Shown here: one piece after another, positions 17,485 to 26,979 of the stretch
Layout: each line of letters opens with the position of its first letter
Numbering within the stretch: the first letter of the stretch is position 1
NCBI GenBank assembly: GCA_027318525.1
Contig: DAHVPA010000002.1
Location: 1-32,831, forward strand
DNA length: 32,831 bases
Reading direction: 5' to 3'
Origin: Candidatus Cloacimonadota bacterium
GTDB taxonomy: Bacteria; Cloacimonadota; Cloacimonadia; Cloacimonadales; Cloacimonadaceae
Program-made: the position numbers and the translations under genes
Notes under the pieces: generated by a model
What the model was told of the DNA's origin: nothing
Database searches by the model: none
What the model saw: the letters and a program-made list of their open reading frames with translations, nothing else

Positions 17485-18483
17485 ATGAGCCGCAACGATA
17501 CCGATATCTTCAATCTAAACGATAAAAAAGAGGACTGCGAGAAGTTTCTCAGAAATCTGGATGCTGCCGGCAAAGGTGATACCGACGCCCAGTATAACGT
17601 GGGGCATTACTATTATTACGGCATCGGTGTGAACCGGAATTATGAGCAAGCCTTCCGTTGGTTTTGGACTGCTGCTGATTCCAACCATACCGATGCGATG
17701 TTCCAACTGGGCATCATGATGCAGTCAGGACACTATGTCAGCGCTAATCCCCATGGCGCTTTTGCCCAATTCCAAAAAGCCGCCGAACTGGGTCATCCCG
17801 AATCTCAGGGTATGCTGGCAATCCTTTATGGCACAGGTGATGGAGTGGGAAAGGACCCCGTTCTGGCAAAGCAATGGATGGAAAAAGCTGCCCGGAGCGG
17901 AGATGGATTTTCCCAGATGATGCTTGGTTATGACTATCTGCATGGCAGAGGAGTGACAAGGGATTATGCCAAAGCCTTCCACTGGTTCAAATTGGCTTCC
18001 GAAAATGACGAACCGAACGTCTGGTCGGCTTTGGGGGATTGTTACAGAAAAGGTTTGGGCACTCCGCGTGACCTTGCTAAAGCTATCGAATGTTATCGGG
18101 AAGGAGCGGAACTCGGCAATGGTGAAGAGCTGCTGCGCCTGGCGCAATGCCATTTCCATGGGCTGGGCACAGAACGGGATACGACGGCTGCCCGGGAATG
18201 CTTGAAAGACATTTCAGACTGGCTGCTGCCCGAAGCCTGGTTCCTGATGGGCGAAATCTATGCCAGTGAGGACTATTCGGAACATGACGACGCCAAGGCA
18301 GCGCAATGGTATGGTAAAGCTGCTGCAGAGGACCATCCCGCCGCCTGTTACAAATATGCCCTCTGTCTGCAGCAAGGCAAGTGTGTGCCGCAGAATCCTA
18401 CCTCTGCGGAAGAGTGGCTGCGTAAATCCGCAGAGCTATATTTCTCAGACCAAACTGAAAGGTTCAGGCTTGGTCTGGACTGA
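17485..18483 (+). CDS. Sel1-like (SLR/TPR-like) repeat protein
   Basis: The ATG at 17485 follows AGGGGG at a good distance. A TTG 18 bases upstream is less likely. The 332-residue product has no signal peptide and consists almost wholly of about eight Sel1-type repeats of 36 residues. Each has the pattern A-x-x-x-L-G-x-x-Y-x-x-G-x-G-V-x-x-[DN]-x-x-x-A-x-x-W-x-x-x-A-A. Repeat starts are seen near residues 32, 68, 105, 141, 177, 213, 250 and 290. Such solenoids are protein-binding scaffolds, so a cytoplasmic adaptor role is likely, with partner unknown. Its TGA stop touches the stop of the convergent lipoprotein gene with no base between. Confidence 0.92.
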   Translation: MSRNDTDIFNLNDKKEDCEKFLRNLDAAGKGDTDAQYNVGHYYYYGIGVNRNYEQAFRWFWTAADSNHTDAMFQLGIMMQSGHYVSANPHGAFAQFQKAAELGHPESQGMLAILYGTGDGVGKDPVLAKQWMEKAARSGDGFSQMMLGYDYLHGRGVTRDYAKAFHWFKLASENDEPNVWSALGDCYRKGLGTPRDLAKAIECYREGAELGNGEELLRLAQCHFHGLGTERDTTAARECLKDISDWLLPEAWFLMGEIYASEDYSEHDDAKAAQWYGKAAAEDHPAACYKYALCLQQGKCVPQNPTSAEEWLRKSAELYFSDQTERFRLGLD

Positions 18484-19029
18484 TTAACTGCCTGCAGCCT
18501 GATTGAAGTTACTTCTGCTGCCGGTGCGGCGGAGTGGCGTCCTGAGCTGTTTGCCGCTGGAACTGAGGAAGACTTCATTTTCATAGGTTTCCTCAATCAT
18601 ATAGTCCTCCAGCGAGTCAAAGAAATCCAGCCCCATCGCATCCAAAGCGCTCACTATCCAGCCTGACAGCCCTGATTTGTAAATCACCAGACGCACCCGC
18701 AACCAGCGGTTCCAGGGAATCTGCGTGCCGGTTTGGGCTGTATTGGAGCCTGCACTTAAATAACTGTCTGCATAATAGATAAATGCGTTGTTGTCGCGGT
18801 CGCGGATATCGAGTCCCACATTTGCTCCCGGTCCGTTGATAACCCAGATGGCAGAACCCTGAATGGTGCCCGGGATGAAGAAAATCTCCGTATTGCCCAT
18901 GATGTCCGGGTCCGGCACCAGATGTGCCACTGCATCCTGATTGGCGTCACTCACCTTGACCTGGGTGGGCTGATATTCGCAGCTTAAGATAAAAAGAATG
19001 ATAAGCAAAAGAAAAAGCAATCTGGACAT
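18484..19029 (-). CDS. Small lipoprotein of unknown function
   Basis: The ATG at 19029 follows GGAGAGG; a GTG two codons upstream is less likely. The 181-residue protein starts with a lipoprotein signal ending FILSC at about residue 17. The mature part of about 160 residues is beta-rich at first (TEIFFIPGTIQGSAIWVINGPG), then has a basic, Ser/Arg-rich tail. I recognise no family. It converges with the Sel1-repeat gene, whose stop is immediately adjacent. A good promoter lies upstream. Confidence 0.7.
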   Translation of the reverse strand: MSRLLFLLLIILFILSCEYQPTQVKVSDANQDAVAHLVPDPDIMGNTEIFFIPGTIQGSAIWVINGPGANVGLDIRDRDNNAFIYYADSYLSAGSNTAQTGTQIPWNRWLRVRLVIYKSGLSGWIVSALDAMGLDFFDSLEDYMIEETYENEVFLSSSGKQLRTPLRRTGSRSNFNQAAGS

Positions 19030-19063
19030 ATCCACCTCTCCTTGACCTGAATCTTGTTTTTAT

Positions 19064-19091
19064 TTAATATCCGCTCTGCCTTTTCTGTCAA
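19064..19091 (-). promoter_or_regulatory. Promoter of the small lipoprotein gene
   Basis: On the minus strand TTGACA (19091-19086) is followed after 16 bases by TATTAA (19069-19064). The start would be near 19057, about 28 bases before the ATG at 19029. Confidence 0.6.
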
Positions 19092-19145
19092 CAAGTATTC
19101 TCGGCACTAATTCCGGTTTTTGCAAGTGTTTTCTTCCTCTTTTGC

Positions 19146-19202
19146 CCGGAGGGGTCATCGTGGGCTAACCCCTCGATAACCCCTCGAAGACCCCTCGCAG
19201 CA
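19146..19202 (+). repeat. 57-bp interspersed repeat, copy B (rearranged interior)
   Basis: It has the same length and the same ends as copies A and C (CCGGAGGGGTCATCG at the left, CCCCTCGCAGCA at the right). The middle is different: three CCCCTCG words follow in direct order instead of the inverted order in A and C. It lies between divergent genes. Confidence 0.8.
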
Positions 19203-19392
19203 GGAAAGGCTGAAATGTATGAGCAAAATCTTCCGGGCGCTTCCGAAAACAAACAGTGAACTATTGTCAAATGAGATATGTTAAACTCCAAGACCATTGG
19301 CATTAATTATTATAAAAATGCTTTCAGTGTAGATGTGTAGGTAAATTACATGATAATATAAAAAGTACTTTACCACATATCAAAAAAAATTG

Positions 19393-19420
19393 TTGACAAG
19401 TTTATGAAGAATAGTTAAGC
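19393..19420 (+). promoter_or_regulatory. Candidate promoter upstream of the beta-helix gene
   Basis: TTGACA (19393-19398) is followed after 16 bases by TTAAGC (19415-19420). If used for the gene at 19886 it would give a leader of about 460 bases. It fits the small reading frame at 19451 better. Confidence 0.4.
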
Positions 19421-19450
19421 AGGAATCGTCATCGTCAAGGGGGAACAAAC

Positions 19451-19594
19451 ATGGATGTTTTCGACATTTGTTTTTTTGTCTTTAAAAGCCGGAGTATGTT
19501 TATGCTGCCCGGTTTCTCCACCTCATCCCACCATCCTCACACTCACTTCACAAAAATAAGAACCACTAATCATCTGTTGAATTTGAAAACCTGA
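19451..19594 (+). CDS. Possible small ORF or gene remnant, 47 codons
   Basis: The ATG is preceded at seven bases by AGGGGG, the same kind of ribosome site as the genes at 17485 and 19886, and by a TTGACA promoter. The product begins MDVFDICFFVFKSRSMFML, partly hydrophobic, and ends in a His/Thr-rich stretch. No family is recognised. It may be a leader peptide or the 5' remnant of a lost gene. Confidence 0.25.
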   Translation: MDVFDICFFVFKSRSMFMLPGFSTSSHHPHTHFTKIRTTNHLLNLKT

Positions 19595-19885
19595 TTCTGT
19601 CCCATCCCTAATTGGCAGACAGATTCCCTCCTCTGTTCGTGCTAAAAGAAGAAAGAGGAGGCTTTGTCTCTGATAATAACGCAGCTTTCCCTCCAGCCGC
19701 ATAATATAGATAAGATAAATCGTATTTAGGCAACAACTTGGTTTTGATGGTTTCAAAGCAGCGTCGCAACCGTCAGCACAAGCTCCGGTTCATTATTCTG
19801 AGTCCCTTCAGGGAGAACTTCGCAAGTATAAACTTTTTATGCAAGAGAAAATCTACTAAGTTACTATTTTTTCAATGGGGGAAAA

Positions 19886-22800
19886 ATGAGTAAACGCCTA
19901 TTTTTCATTTTGTTCCTGACAGCAATGTTGGGAATTTTCGCGTCCGGTTGGGCAGCCACGCTGTCCGTTCCGGCGCAGTATGGCACCATCCAGGCAGCCA
20001 TAGATGCTGCAGCAGCCGGCGATATTGTTGATATTGCAGCCGGCACATATACCGTCACTGCCGCAGTCACGGTAAACAAACAATTGACGGTTCAGGGCGC
20101 AGGCATAGGACAGACATTTGTCCAGACTGCCGCAACCACTACTGACCCGGTAAACGTTTTTGCCGTCTCAGCCAGTAATGTAACCTTGAAAAACATGACG
20201 ATACAGCAGCGTAAAACCTCCAATTCCAGCGTTGAATCTGTTGTTTCCGTCACCTTTCCCTATCCCTGGAACAACAACCTCGATGCTTTCAGACTGGAGT
20301 CTTGTCGCCTGGAAACAATGGAATTTTGTATTACCATCAGAGGGCAAAACTGGACGATAACAGGCTGCCAGTTGGCTTATACCGGACCTTTGGCAAACAA
20401 CCACCGCCTCATCGGCGTCTATGGTAATGCCGGTATCAGCAACATCGAGAACAACAGCTTTGAATGCTCTGTGGAAACAGCGCGGACTGTGTTTATCTAT
20501 TCCACCAGTTCAGACGGCTCAGAACAGAATACAGGAACACTGAATATTTCTGGCAATACGCATACGTCAGGAGACCTGAAGCAATTCTATCTTCAGGATA
20601 ACCTCAATGGCTCAGCTTTTACTTTGAAGGGGCTCAACAACACTTTCAGCGCAGTTAATGCTGATTTTGCCCTGTATGGAGTCACTCCTTTGAATCTGTT
20701 CACAGCTATCACCCTGACGGGTAACCAGACCTCCAATGCCGGAGGAAAAGGTTTGCTGGGCTTGGATGGAGGCGGACCTTTGGGCAGTGCAGGCAGCACT
20801 ACCCTGACGATGGCTTCCAATACCCTGACCAATACAGCCGTAACCAAGGTTGGATGGGCAGAAGCCACCGGCAGCACGGGTGGACTGGTTGGTTACAACA
20901 CTGCCGTATTTACCGACCCGAATGTCACGATATTAAATCCCAATGTCTATCAAGCCGGTAATACCTACAGCTTCACAGTGCATGCGCCGAATTCGGCTGA
21001 CGGCGCTGAAGCCAAGATCTGGGGATTTTACAAGAACACCAGCAATGCCTGGGTGAGCGCTACATTCGGCACCGGCACCTTTACAGGCGGATACGCAACC
21101 GTATCCTATACGCTTCCCGCCAATTTCCTGAACAGCCTCTATTGGGAAGTTCTCGCCTATGAATCCGCCGGAAGTCAGACCAGGTCAATCCTGTGGAATC
21201 CCAATGGACCATGGGGACAGTATGATACCTATATGCTGAATGGTCAGACGATTGAAATGCAGACCTATGGGTTTGGCGATTTCAGTCTGGATATAAATTC
21301 AGCCAGCTATAAACTGACCGGTGCAGGCAGTCAGATTCCCGCTGCCGTGGACTATTCCACAGTGGATGTGGTCATCCCCTGGTCCGGCAGTATCAATGAT
21401 TATAACAATGATCTATACAACAATGAAACTCTCTACCGCAAGGTGGGTCTGTATCCCACTTATGCCACGGACAGAGGTTATACGGTGGAGGTATTGGCAT
21501 CCAATCCCTCTTCACCGAATTACCAGCAAATCAAGATATCCAAACCGAGTATCGGATTTGAAGCAATCCTGTTCGGACTCTATCTGGAAACACCATCCGA
21601 CCCTGCGGGTCATATGTGGTGGTGCACCTTCCCCAAGACACCTGTTTCTTCTCTGGAAATGGTTTACAACAGCTCGACAGGTGAATGCAGCGGAACCTTT
21701 AGCACTCCTCTGAGCTATAATACTCAGTATTTCATCCAGCCCTATGCCGAAATCAACATCCCAGATTCAGATCTGGTGTATTGCTATGAGCCGGGCTCGA
21801 TGAATCTGATTCTCAGCGGCAGAGAACTGACGCCCATCCACAATGTGACCAGAGATGTGTATTTCGATACCATCCAGGGCGCAATCAATGCAGCAGTTAC
21901 TCAGAACGGAGACGTAATCGAAGTAGCGGCAGGGACCTATGTTGAAAACATCACAATCAATAAAGAGCTGACCATCAATGGTGCTGGACAGGGCGCGACT
22001 ATAATCGTTCCCGCCACATCTGCTCCCGGAGCTGTGGATGGTCCATCCTATAGTGGTTCACAGGTTGTAATCGTAAGTGCTCATAATGTAACCATCAGCA
22101 ATCTGACTGTGGACGGCAACAATCCTGCCATTACATCAGGCATAACGGTAAACGGAGTCGATATCGATGCCCGTAACGGTATCATCGAATCAGACGGACC
22201 TTGGAATAATCTGCATGTAGCCAATGTCACAGTGCAGAATATCTTCCTGCGCGGCATCTATACCAGAAGCGGCGGCACGGGATTTCACATTGAACATAAT
22301 ACGGTTCAAAACGTGGCAGGCGGATACAGCTCCATAGCCATATTCAGTTGGATGGGTTCAGGAATAATTGAATACAACAATGTTTCTCTGGCTAATGACG
22401 CCATCTCATCCAATCACTCCAAGGGTTTGCAAATCCTGCATAACACTATCACCAACTGTGCCAGTGGTATTCATACAGACAACAACGGCAGCAGTGGTGG
22501 AGTGGCAGACGAAATCGCCTATAACAATGTATCCAATTCACCCGCAGGCGGATATGGTATCTGGACCTTCTTCTCATATCTGAATATTCAGGTGCACGAT
22601 AATACAGTCAACGATGTGGATATCAGCCTCTTCCACTGGGGTGGTCCAACCACACCAGGAACCATATCCTATGTTAACAACAGCGTTGACAACCTGAATA
22701 AACCCAATGCCATAGGTATGTATCTGACCACAGGTGACGATGCCTGGTTATCCTGGATGGGAAGCGCTAACCTCACCCTCTCCGGCAATACTGTTACCAA

Positions 22801-25800
22801 TACGGCTTATGGACTTATTCTGGAATATGAAGCCGGCTTTTATCTGAATGTGACCGGTGGCACGGGTAATAGCTTTGACGGCACCCTTACAGATATCGCT
22901 GTATGTGGTCTGGGAACTCTGACCAGTTCAGGATTGGCAGGGAATCTGGTGGATGTCTGGAATCCCGGCAAGGTTCAGGACGGCGTTCTGGTAGCTGCAG
23001 CCAATGGCACAGTTAATGTAGCCGCAGGCTTGTATCTGGAAGATGTCCTGGTAAACAAGCACCTGACATTGCTGGGAGCCAAGGCTGATATTCCCCGCAA
23101 TACGGGCAGTGACACCGACTGGACGACTTCAACCACGGCAGCCTGGGATAATGCGGCAGCAGTTACTGCCGGTGAATCAGTGCTCAGGTCAGTCAATACC
23201 ACAACCACACTTTCAGTCATAGATATTGCGGAAGATTGCAACGTCACAGTCAAAGGGTTCGTTATCGAAGCGCGCAACCGCACTGATGGTGCAAACAGGC
23301 ATCTATTGTATGTTGCCGGTAAGAACACCACCATCAACACCATCAATATCCAAAACAATATAATCGGACCCATCACCGGCGATGCTCAGGACGGCTCTAA
23401 AGGCAGAATGGGGATATCCCTTGATTCCCAGTCGGGAGGTCCTAACGGTCTGTCTGGCACAATTTCCGGCAACAAGATATTCGGAGCTGAAGGCAATGGC
23501 GATGCAGTCTTTATCATAGGACAGCATTACTATCCTTCCATGTCGGATTATTCCGGTATGACTGTCTCCTCAAATGATATCTACGGTACAAACAGGACTT
23601 GCGTAGAACTGGCAGGAGGAATAGACGGGATAACAGTCCAAAACAACTACCTTTCCCGCGCTGGTTACATCTGGAACGGAACAGCCTATACGGAGTCAGC
23701 TGTTTCGCTCAGCAATCCAACTAAGCTGACTTATGGGTCGGGTATCTGTCTGATCAGGACGGGAACTATCTGTGCCAGTCCCTTAACCTCGCAGAACTAT
23801 GTGGAAAACAGCACGATATCGGGTAATACCATCGCCAATTGCGCCAAGAACGGTATCTACGGTGAAGCGATGCTGAGGGAAGTCAGCCTGACCGGAAATA
23901 CAATCAGCGGTTCCGGCTGGAACGGCATCTGGATAGACGAATCGGGCACATATAACACCGGCAAAGCTTATGCTCTTGCTTATGGCTGCTCGGAGGAAAT
24001 TAATATCACAGGCAATAACCTTGTCAATAATGCCAACGGTTCCAAATTCACCGGACGTCCTCCGTTGCTGACCTTTACCAATAACAACATCAGCGGCAAT
24101 GCCTCTTATGGTGCAATTCAGGATGACGGCATTGGCGACCCCAATCCTCCCAGTCCGGATTATTATGTTAATGCTGTCAAAAACTGGTGGGGACATGCTG
24201 ATGGTCCCACCCCTCCCGGCATGAGAACAGGTGATGCGGTTACAATTCACATATTATACGACCCCTGGTGGGCAAATGCGGAAATGACCATCCTTGGCTC
24301 CGATGCCCCAGTCCGCAACATCACCAAGGGCACCTATTACAACACCATTCAGGCTGCAGTTACTGATGCAATCACCACAGACGGTGACACCATCACAGTT
24401 GCTGCCGGAACTTATGTGGAAGTTGGACAGATTCTCATCAATAAAGACCTGACCATCGTCGGCGAAGACAAGCTTACGACTATAGTCAAGCCTGCCAATG
24501 ACACAGCCGGCGGAGGGTCTGCTCAGGCTTTCATCTTTGTAGAGTCCGGCAAGACCCTCAACCTGAGCAACTTTACAATCGACTGCGACGGACGTCTTGT
24601 CCGCAATGCAATTCGTTTGCAGGGCAGTGGCTCCATTGATAACAACATAATCAAAAATGTATATTACAGTCATTATAACGCCTGGGGCATTGCCTACGAT
24701 TACTCAGTCGGCAGCCAAGCCTGGAGCATTACCAACAACACGTTCCAGAATATTGAGCGTGTCTGCATCCTGGTGGATGGACAAACCAATACTGCAACCA
24801 TTACCGGTAATGAATTCATCGGCAAAGGCAGCGGTGACTATGTGAATTATGGAATCGAAACCGGTGACGGAGCAATCTCCACTATCAGCAGCAACAGCTT
24901 TACCGGTTTCCAGGGAGTGGCTTCCAGCGATGGCAGCGAATCTGCCTGCGTAATGGTCAGCTCCTATTTCGGACCCAATCCATACATTTCAGTAACAGGG
25001 AATATTCTGAACAACAGCTCTTTTGGCGTTATGGTCGGATATAATGGAACAGACACTTCCGATGCCGCCATCAGCGGTAATACGTTCAGTGAAATACCCT
25101 GTTATGTAATCGCTTCTGCTGATGGACTGGTCGATTTCACTGCCACCATGGCAGCCAATACCTTCAACTATCACAAGGTCCTGCTTCTGGAAGGCAGCCC
25201 CGAGTATCCTTATGCCTTATTCAGCACGATTCAGGGAGCGGTTGATTACGCCTCAACGGGAGACATCATCAAACCTCAGCCTGATATCTATACAGAGCAG
25301 ATTCACGTAACGACAGACGGTCTTACGATTGATGGCGGAGATAAAGATGATGTCATTATCAGGTCACCTTCGTCTTTGCCTGCTTATTTCATAACCGGGA
25401 CCAGCACCCAGAACCACCCTGTGGTCTTCGTGGAGAACGTGGCTGCTTTCAACCTGAAAAATGTCACTGTGGACGGCTATCACATGGGCAGCACCAACTA
25501 CAGGTTCAATGGCATCAGCTTCTGGAACGCCGGCGGTCTGGTTGAGGATGCAGACGTAATCAACATTATGGATACAGCTTTCAGCGGAGCCCAGCATGGA
25601 GTGGCAATCTATGCCAATAACAACACTCCTGCTTCCAGCTATGCAATAGCCCTGAACAGAGTGAACATCACTGATTTCCAAAAGAATGCCGTCGCCCTGA
25701 TTGGTAATTCCACAACCAGCAACCTGACAGTCAATCTGGACTATGTAACTGCAGTGGGACAGGGTCCGACCAGTGTTACAGCCCAAAACGGCATTCAGCT

Positions 25801-26959
25801 TAACTATGCTACCGGAACAGTCGATAACTGCACCATCAGCGATATCTATTGGACTGGGACAGGAAGTTGGGCTCCCGCAGGATTGCTCTTGAACTATACC
25901 AGCAATCTGGTTTGCACAGCCAATACCATCACCGATGTCCAGTATGGAATTTATGCTCTCTCCAATACCGGTATGGTCCTGCAGGACAATATCATCAGCT
26001 CCGGTTCAGACTGCGCAATCCTGGATTATTCGGGAATCAATTCCGTGATTGACGGCAATCAGATTTCCGATACAGGATATGGTATCTGGTGCTACACCAC
26101 CACCAGTGCCGATGTTATAAACAATAACATCGACGGCACCTACTTTGCCCTTATTCTCATGGGCACAGACCATACCATTACGGGTAACTCCTTTGGTTAC
26201 AATCCATATCAGGTTTATAATATGGGCGACCCGATGGATTTGAGTCTGCTCGTGCCCATAAACACTTGGGAGAGTTATTTTGTAAGCGGTGACGTCATTT
26301 ATTACAGAGGATTCTCCATTGCCCTGCATAGAGGCTGGAATCTGATTTCCACCCCGATTGTGCCGGTTGATCTTGATATGGAACTTGTCTTCTTCGATCT
26401 TATCTATGACGGATATCTGATTAAGGTTCAGGATGAGACGGGAAGTGCTATGTTCAGTGACGGAGCAGGCGGATGGATAAATAACATCGGTGATATCCAG
26501 ATGGATGAGGGATATTATGTTCAGGTCAATGCAGACTGCACTCTGAATCTCTTCGGAGCAGACGCCATTCTGCCCATGAACATTGCGCTTAATCCCGGCT
26601 GGAATATTATCAGTTATCCTTATTTCACGCCCAGCACTGCCATGTCCATTCTGCAGCCTCTGATTACTGCCGGTCAGTTGGTCAAAGCCCAGGATGAAAG
26701 CGGCGCTGCTATTATGCTGAATGCTCAGGGCAACTGGATAAATAACATTGGTGATTTTGAGACTGGAGAAGGCTATTACATCAAAGTTAATGCTGCCACA
26801 AGTATCGACTATGGCAGTCTGACCAGAGCTTCTCATACTCCTCGTCCTTCCACCAATAAACCGGTGCGTCAAAAACCAATCCAGGCTTCCCCGGGGAGAA
26901 GTGTCAGCCAGACTGACAGCCAAACCGTCGGAATCAACAACAGCAATCCCATAGACTGA
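19886..26959 (+). CDS. Giant secreted right-handed parallel beta-helix protein, 2357 residues
   Basis: A GGGGG ribosome site precedes the ATG. Residues 1-23 form a signal peptide ending near GWAA. Five times the protein starts a new beta-helix module with a pattern like Y-x-T-I-Q-x-A-I-x-A-A-x-x-G-D-x-I-x-V-A-A-G-T-Y: near residues 31, 660, 1030 (degenerate), 1484 and 1777. Between these lie runs of PbH1-type steps (N-N-x-I-x-x-x), and an NWWGHADGP motif near 1432 typical of such helices. Residues about 365-655 are a non-helix beta insertion. The end has two related domains with GWNLIS (about 2149) and GWNIIS (about 2236), each followed by an INNIGD-x-x-x-x-EGYY-[VI]-[QK]-V-N block. A Pro/Ser/Gln-rich tail follows without a sorting domain. 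It is likely a surface adhesin or carbohydrate-binding protein; no catalytic residues can be assigned. Confidence 0.93.
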   Translation: MSKRLFFILFLTAMLGIFASGWAATLSVPAQYGTIQAAIDAAAAGDIVDIAAGTYTVTAAVTVNKQLTVQGAGIGQTFVQTAATTTDPVNVFAVSASNVTLKNMTIQQRKTSNSSVESVVSVTFPYPWNNNLDAFRLESCRLETMEFCITIRGQNWTITGCQLAYTGPLANNHRLIGVYGNAGISNIENNSFECSVETARTVFIYSTSSDGSEQNTGTLNISGNTHTSGDLKQFYLQDNLNGSAFTLKGLNNTFSAVNADFALYGVTPLNLFTAITLTGNQTSNAGGKGLLGLDGGGPLGSAGSTTLTMASNTLTNTAVTKVGWAEATGSTGGLVGYNTAVFTDPNVTILNPNVYQAGNTYSFTVHAPNSADGAEAKIWGFYKNTSNAWVSATFGTGTFTGGYATVSYTLPANFLNSLYWEVLAYESAGSQTRSILWNPNGPWGQYDTYMLNGQTIEMQTYGFGDFSLDINSASYKLTGAGSQIPAAVDYSTVDVVIPWSGSINDYNNDLYNNETLYRKVGLYPTYATDRGYTVEVLASNPSSPNYQQIKISKPSIGFEAILFGLYLETPSDPAGHMWWCTFPKTPVSSLEMVYNSSTGECSGTFSTPLSYNTQYFIQPYAEINIPDSDLVYCYEPGSMNLILSGRELTPIHNVTRDVYFDTIQGAINAAVTQNGDVIEVAAGTYVENITINKELTINGAGQGATIIVPATSAPGAVDGPSYSGSQVVIVSAHNVTISNLTVDGNNPAITSGITVNGVDIDARNGIIESDGPWNNLHVANVTVQNIFLRGIYTRSGGTGFHIEHNTVQNVAGGYSSIAIFSWMGSGIIEYNNVSLANDAISSNHSKGLQILHNTITNCASGIHTDNNGSSGGVADEIAYNNVSNSPAGGYGIWTFFSYLNIQVHDNTVNDVDISLFHWGGPTTPGTISYVNNSVDNLNKPNAIGMYLTTGDDAWLSWMGSANLTLSGNTVTNTAYGLILEYEAGFYLNVTGGTGNSFDGTLTDIAVCGLGTLTSSGLAGNLVDVWNPGKVQDGVLVAAANGTVNVAAGLYLEDVLVNKHLTLLGAKADIPRNTGSDTDWTTSTTAAWDNAAAVTAGESVLRSVNTTTTLSVIDIAEDCNVTVKGFVIEARNRTDGANRHLLYVAGKNTTINTINIQNNIIGPITGDAQDGSKGRMGISLDSQSGGPNGLSGTISGNKIFGAEGNGDAVFIIGQHYYPSMSDYSGMTVSSNDIYGTNRTCVELAGGIDGITVQNNYLSRAGYIWNGTAYTESAVSLSNPTKLTYGSGICLIRTGTICASPLTSQNYVENSTISGNTIANCAKNGIYGEAMLREVSLTGNTISGSGWNGIWIDESGTYNTGKAYALAYGCSEEINITGNNLVNNANGSKFTGRPPLLTFTNNNISGNASYGAIQDDGIGDPNPPSPDYYVNAVKNWWGHADGPTPPGMRTGDAVTIHILYDPWWANAEMTILGSDAPVRNITKGTYYNTIQAAVTDAITTDGDTITVAAGTYVEVGQILINKDLTIVGEDKLTTIVKPANDTAGGGSAQAFIFVESGKTLNLSNFTIDCDGRLVRNAIRLQGSGSIDNNIIKNVYYSHYNAWGIAYDYSVGSQAWSITNNTFQNIERVCILVDGQTNTATITGNEFIGKGSGDYVNYGIETGDGAISTISSNSFTGFQGVASSDGSESACVMVSSYFGPNPYISVTGNILNNSSFGVMVGYNGTDTSDAAISGNTFSEIPCYVIASADGLVDFTATMAANTFNYHKVLLLEGSPEYPYALFSTIQGAVDYASTGDIIKPQPDIYTEQIHVTTDGLTIDGGDKDDVIIRSPSSLPAYFITGTSTQNHPVVFVENVAAFNLKNVTVDGYHMGSTNYRFNGISFWNAGGLVEDADVINIMDTAFSGAQHGVAIYANNNTPASSYAIALNRVNITDFQKNAVALIGNSTTSNLTVNLDYVTAVGQGPTSVTAQNGIQLNYATGTVDNCTISDIYWTGTGSWAPAGLLLNYTSNLVCTANTITDVQYGIYALSNTGMVLQDNIISSGSDCAILDYSGINSVIDGNQISDTGYGIWCYTTTSADVINNNIDGTYFALILMGTDHTITGNSFGYNPYQVYNMGDPMDLSLLVPINTWESYFVSGDVIYYRGFSIALHRGWNLISTPIVPVDLDMELVFFDLIYDGYLIKVQDETGSAMFSDGAGGWINNIGDIQMDEGYYVQVNADCTLNLFGADAILPMNIALNPGWNIISYPYFTPSTAMSILQPLITAGQLVKAQDESGAAIMLNAQGNWINNIGDFETGEGYYIKVNAATSIDYGSLTRASHTPRPSTNKPVRQKPIQASPGRSVSQTDSQTVGINNSNPID

Positions 26960-26979
26960 GAAACAAGAGGTAATAAAAA

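Larger units (their letters stand above)
19203..19885. other. Long leader region before the beta-helix gene
   Basis: This gap of 683 bases is more AT-rich than its neighbours. It contains a TTGACA box at 19393, a possible short reading frame (19451-19594) and a small CCCT-AGGG hairpin near 19805-19814. No recognisable gene or RNA was found in it. Confidence 0.5.

Noticed and set aside
19523..19756. 77-codon frame on the minus strand in the long leader region
   Set aside because: There is no good ribosome site and no recognisable family, and the codons look random. A gene remnant cannot be excluded but is not supported.
26006..26923. 305-codon open frame on the minus strand
   Set aside because: It lies antisense to the end of the beta-helix gene. 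The composition is that of a shadow frame caused by codon bias.
19886..26959. Possible CRISPR or tandem DNA repeat within the beta-helix gene
   Set aside because: The repeats are protein-level beta-helix steps with variable length and sequence. There are no identical repeats with unique spacers.
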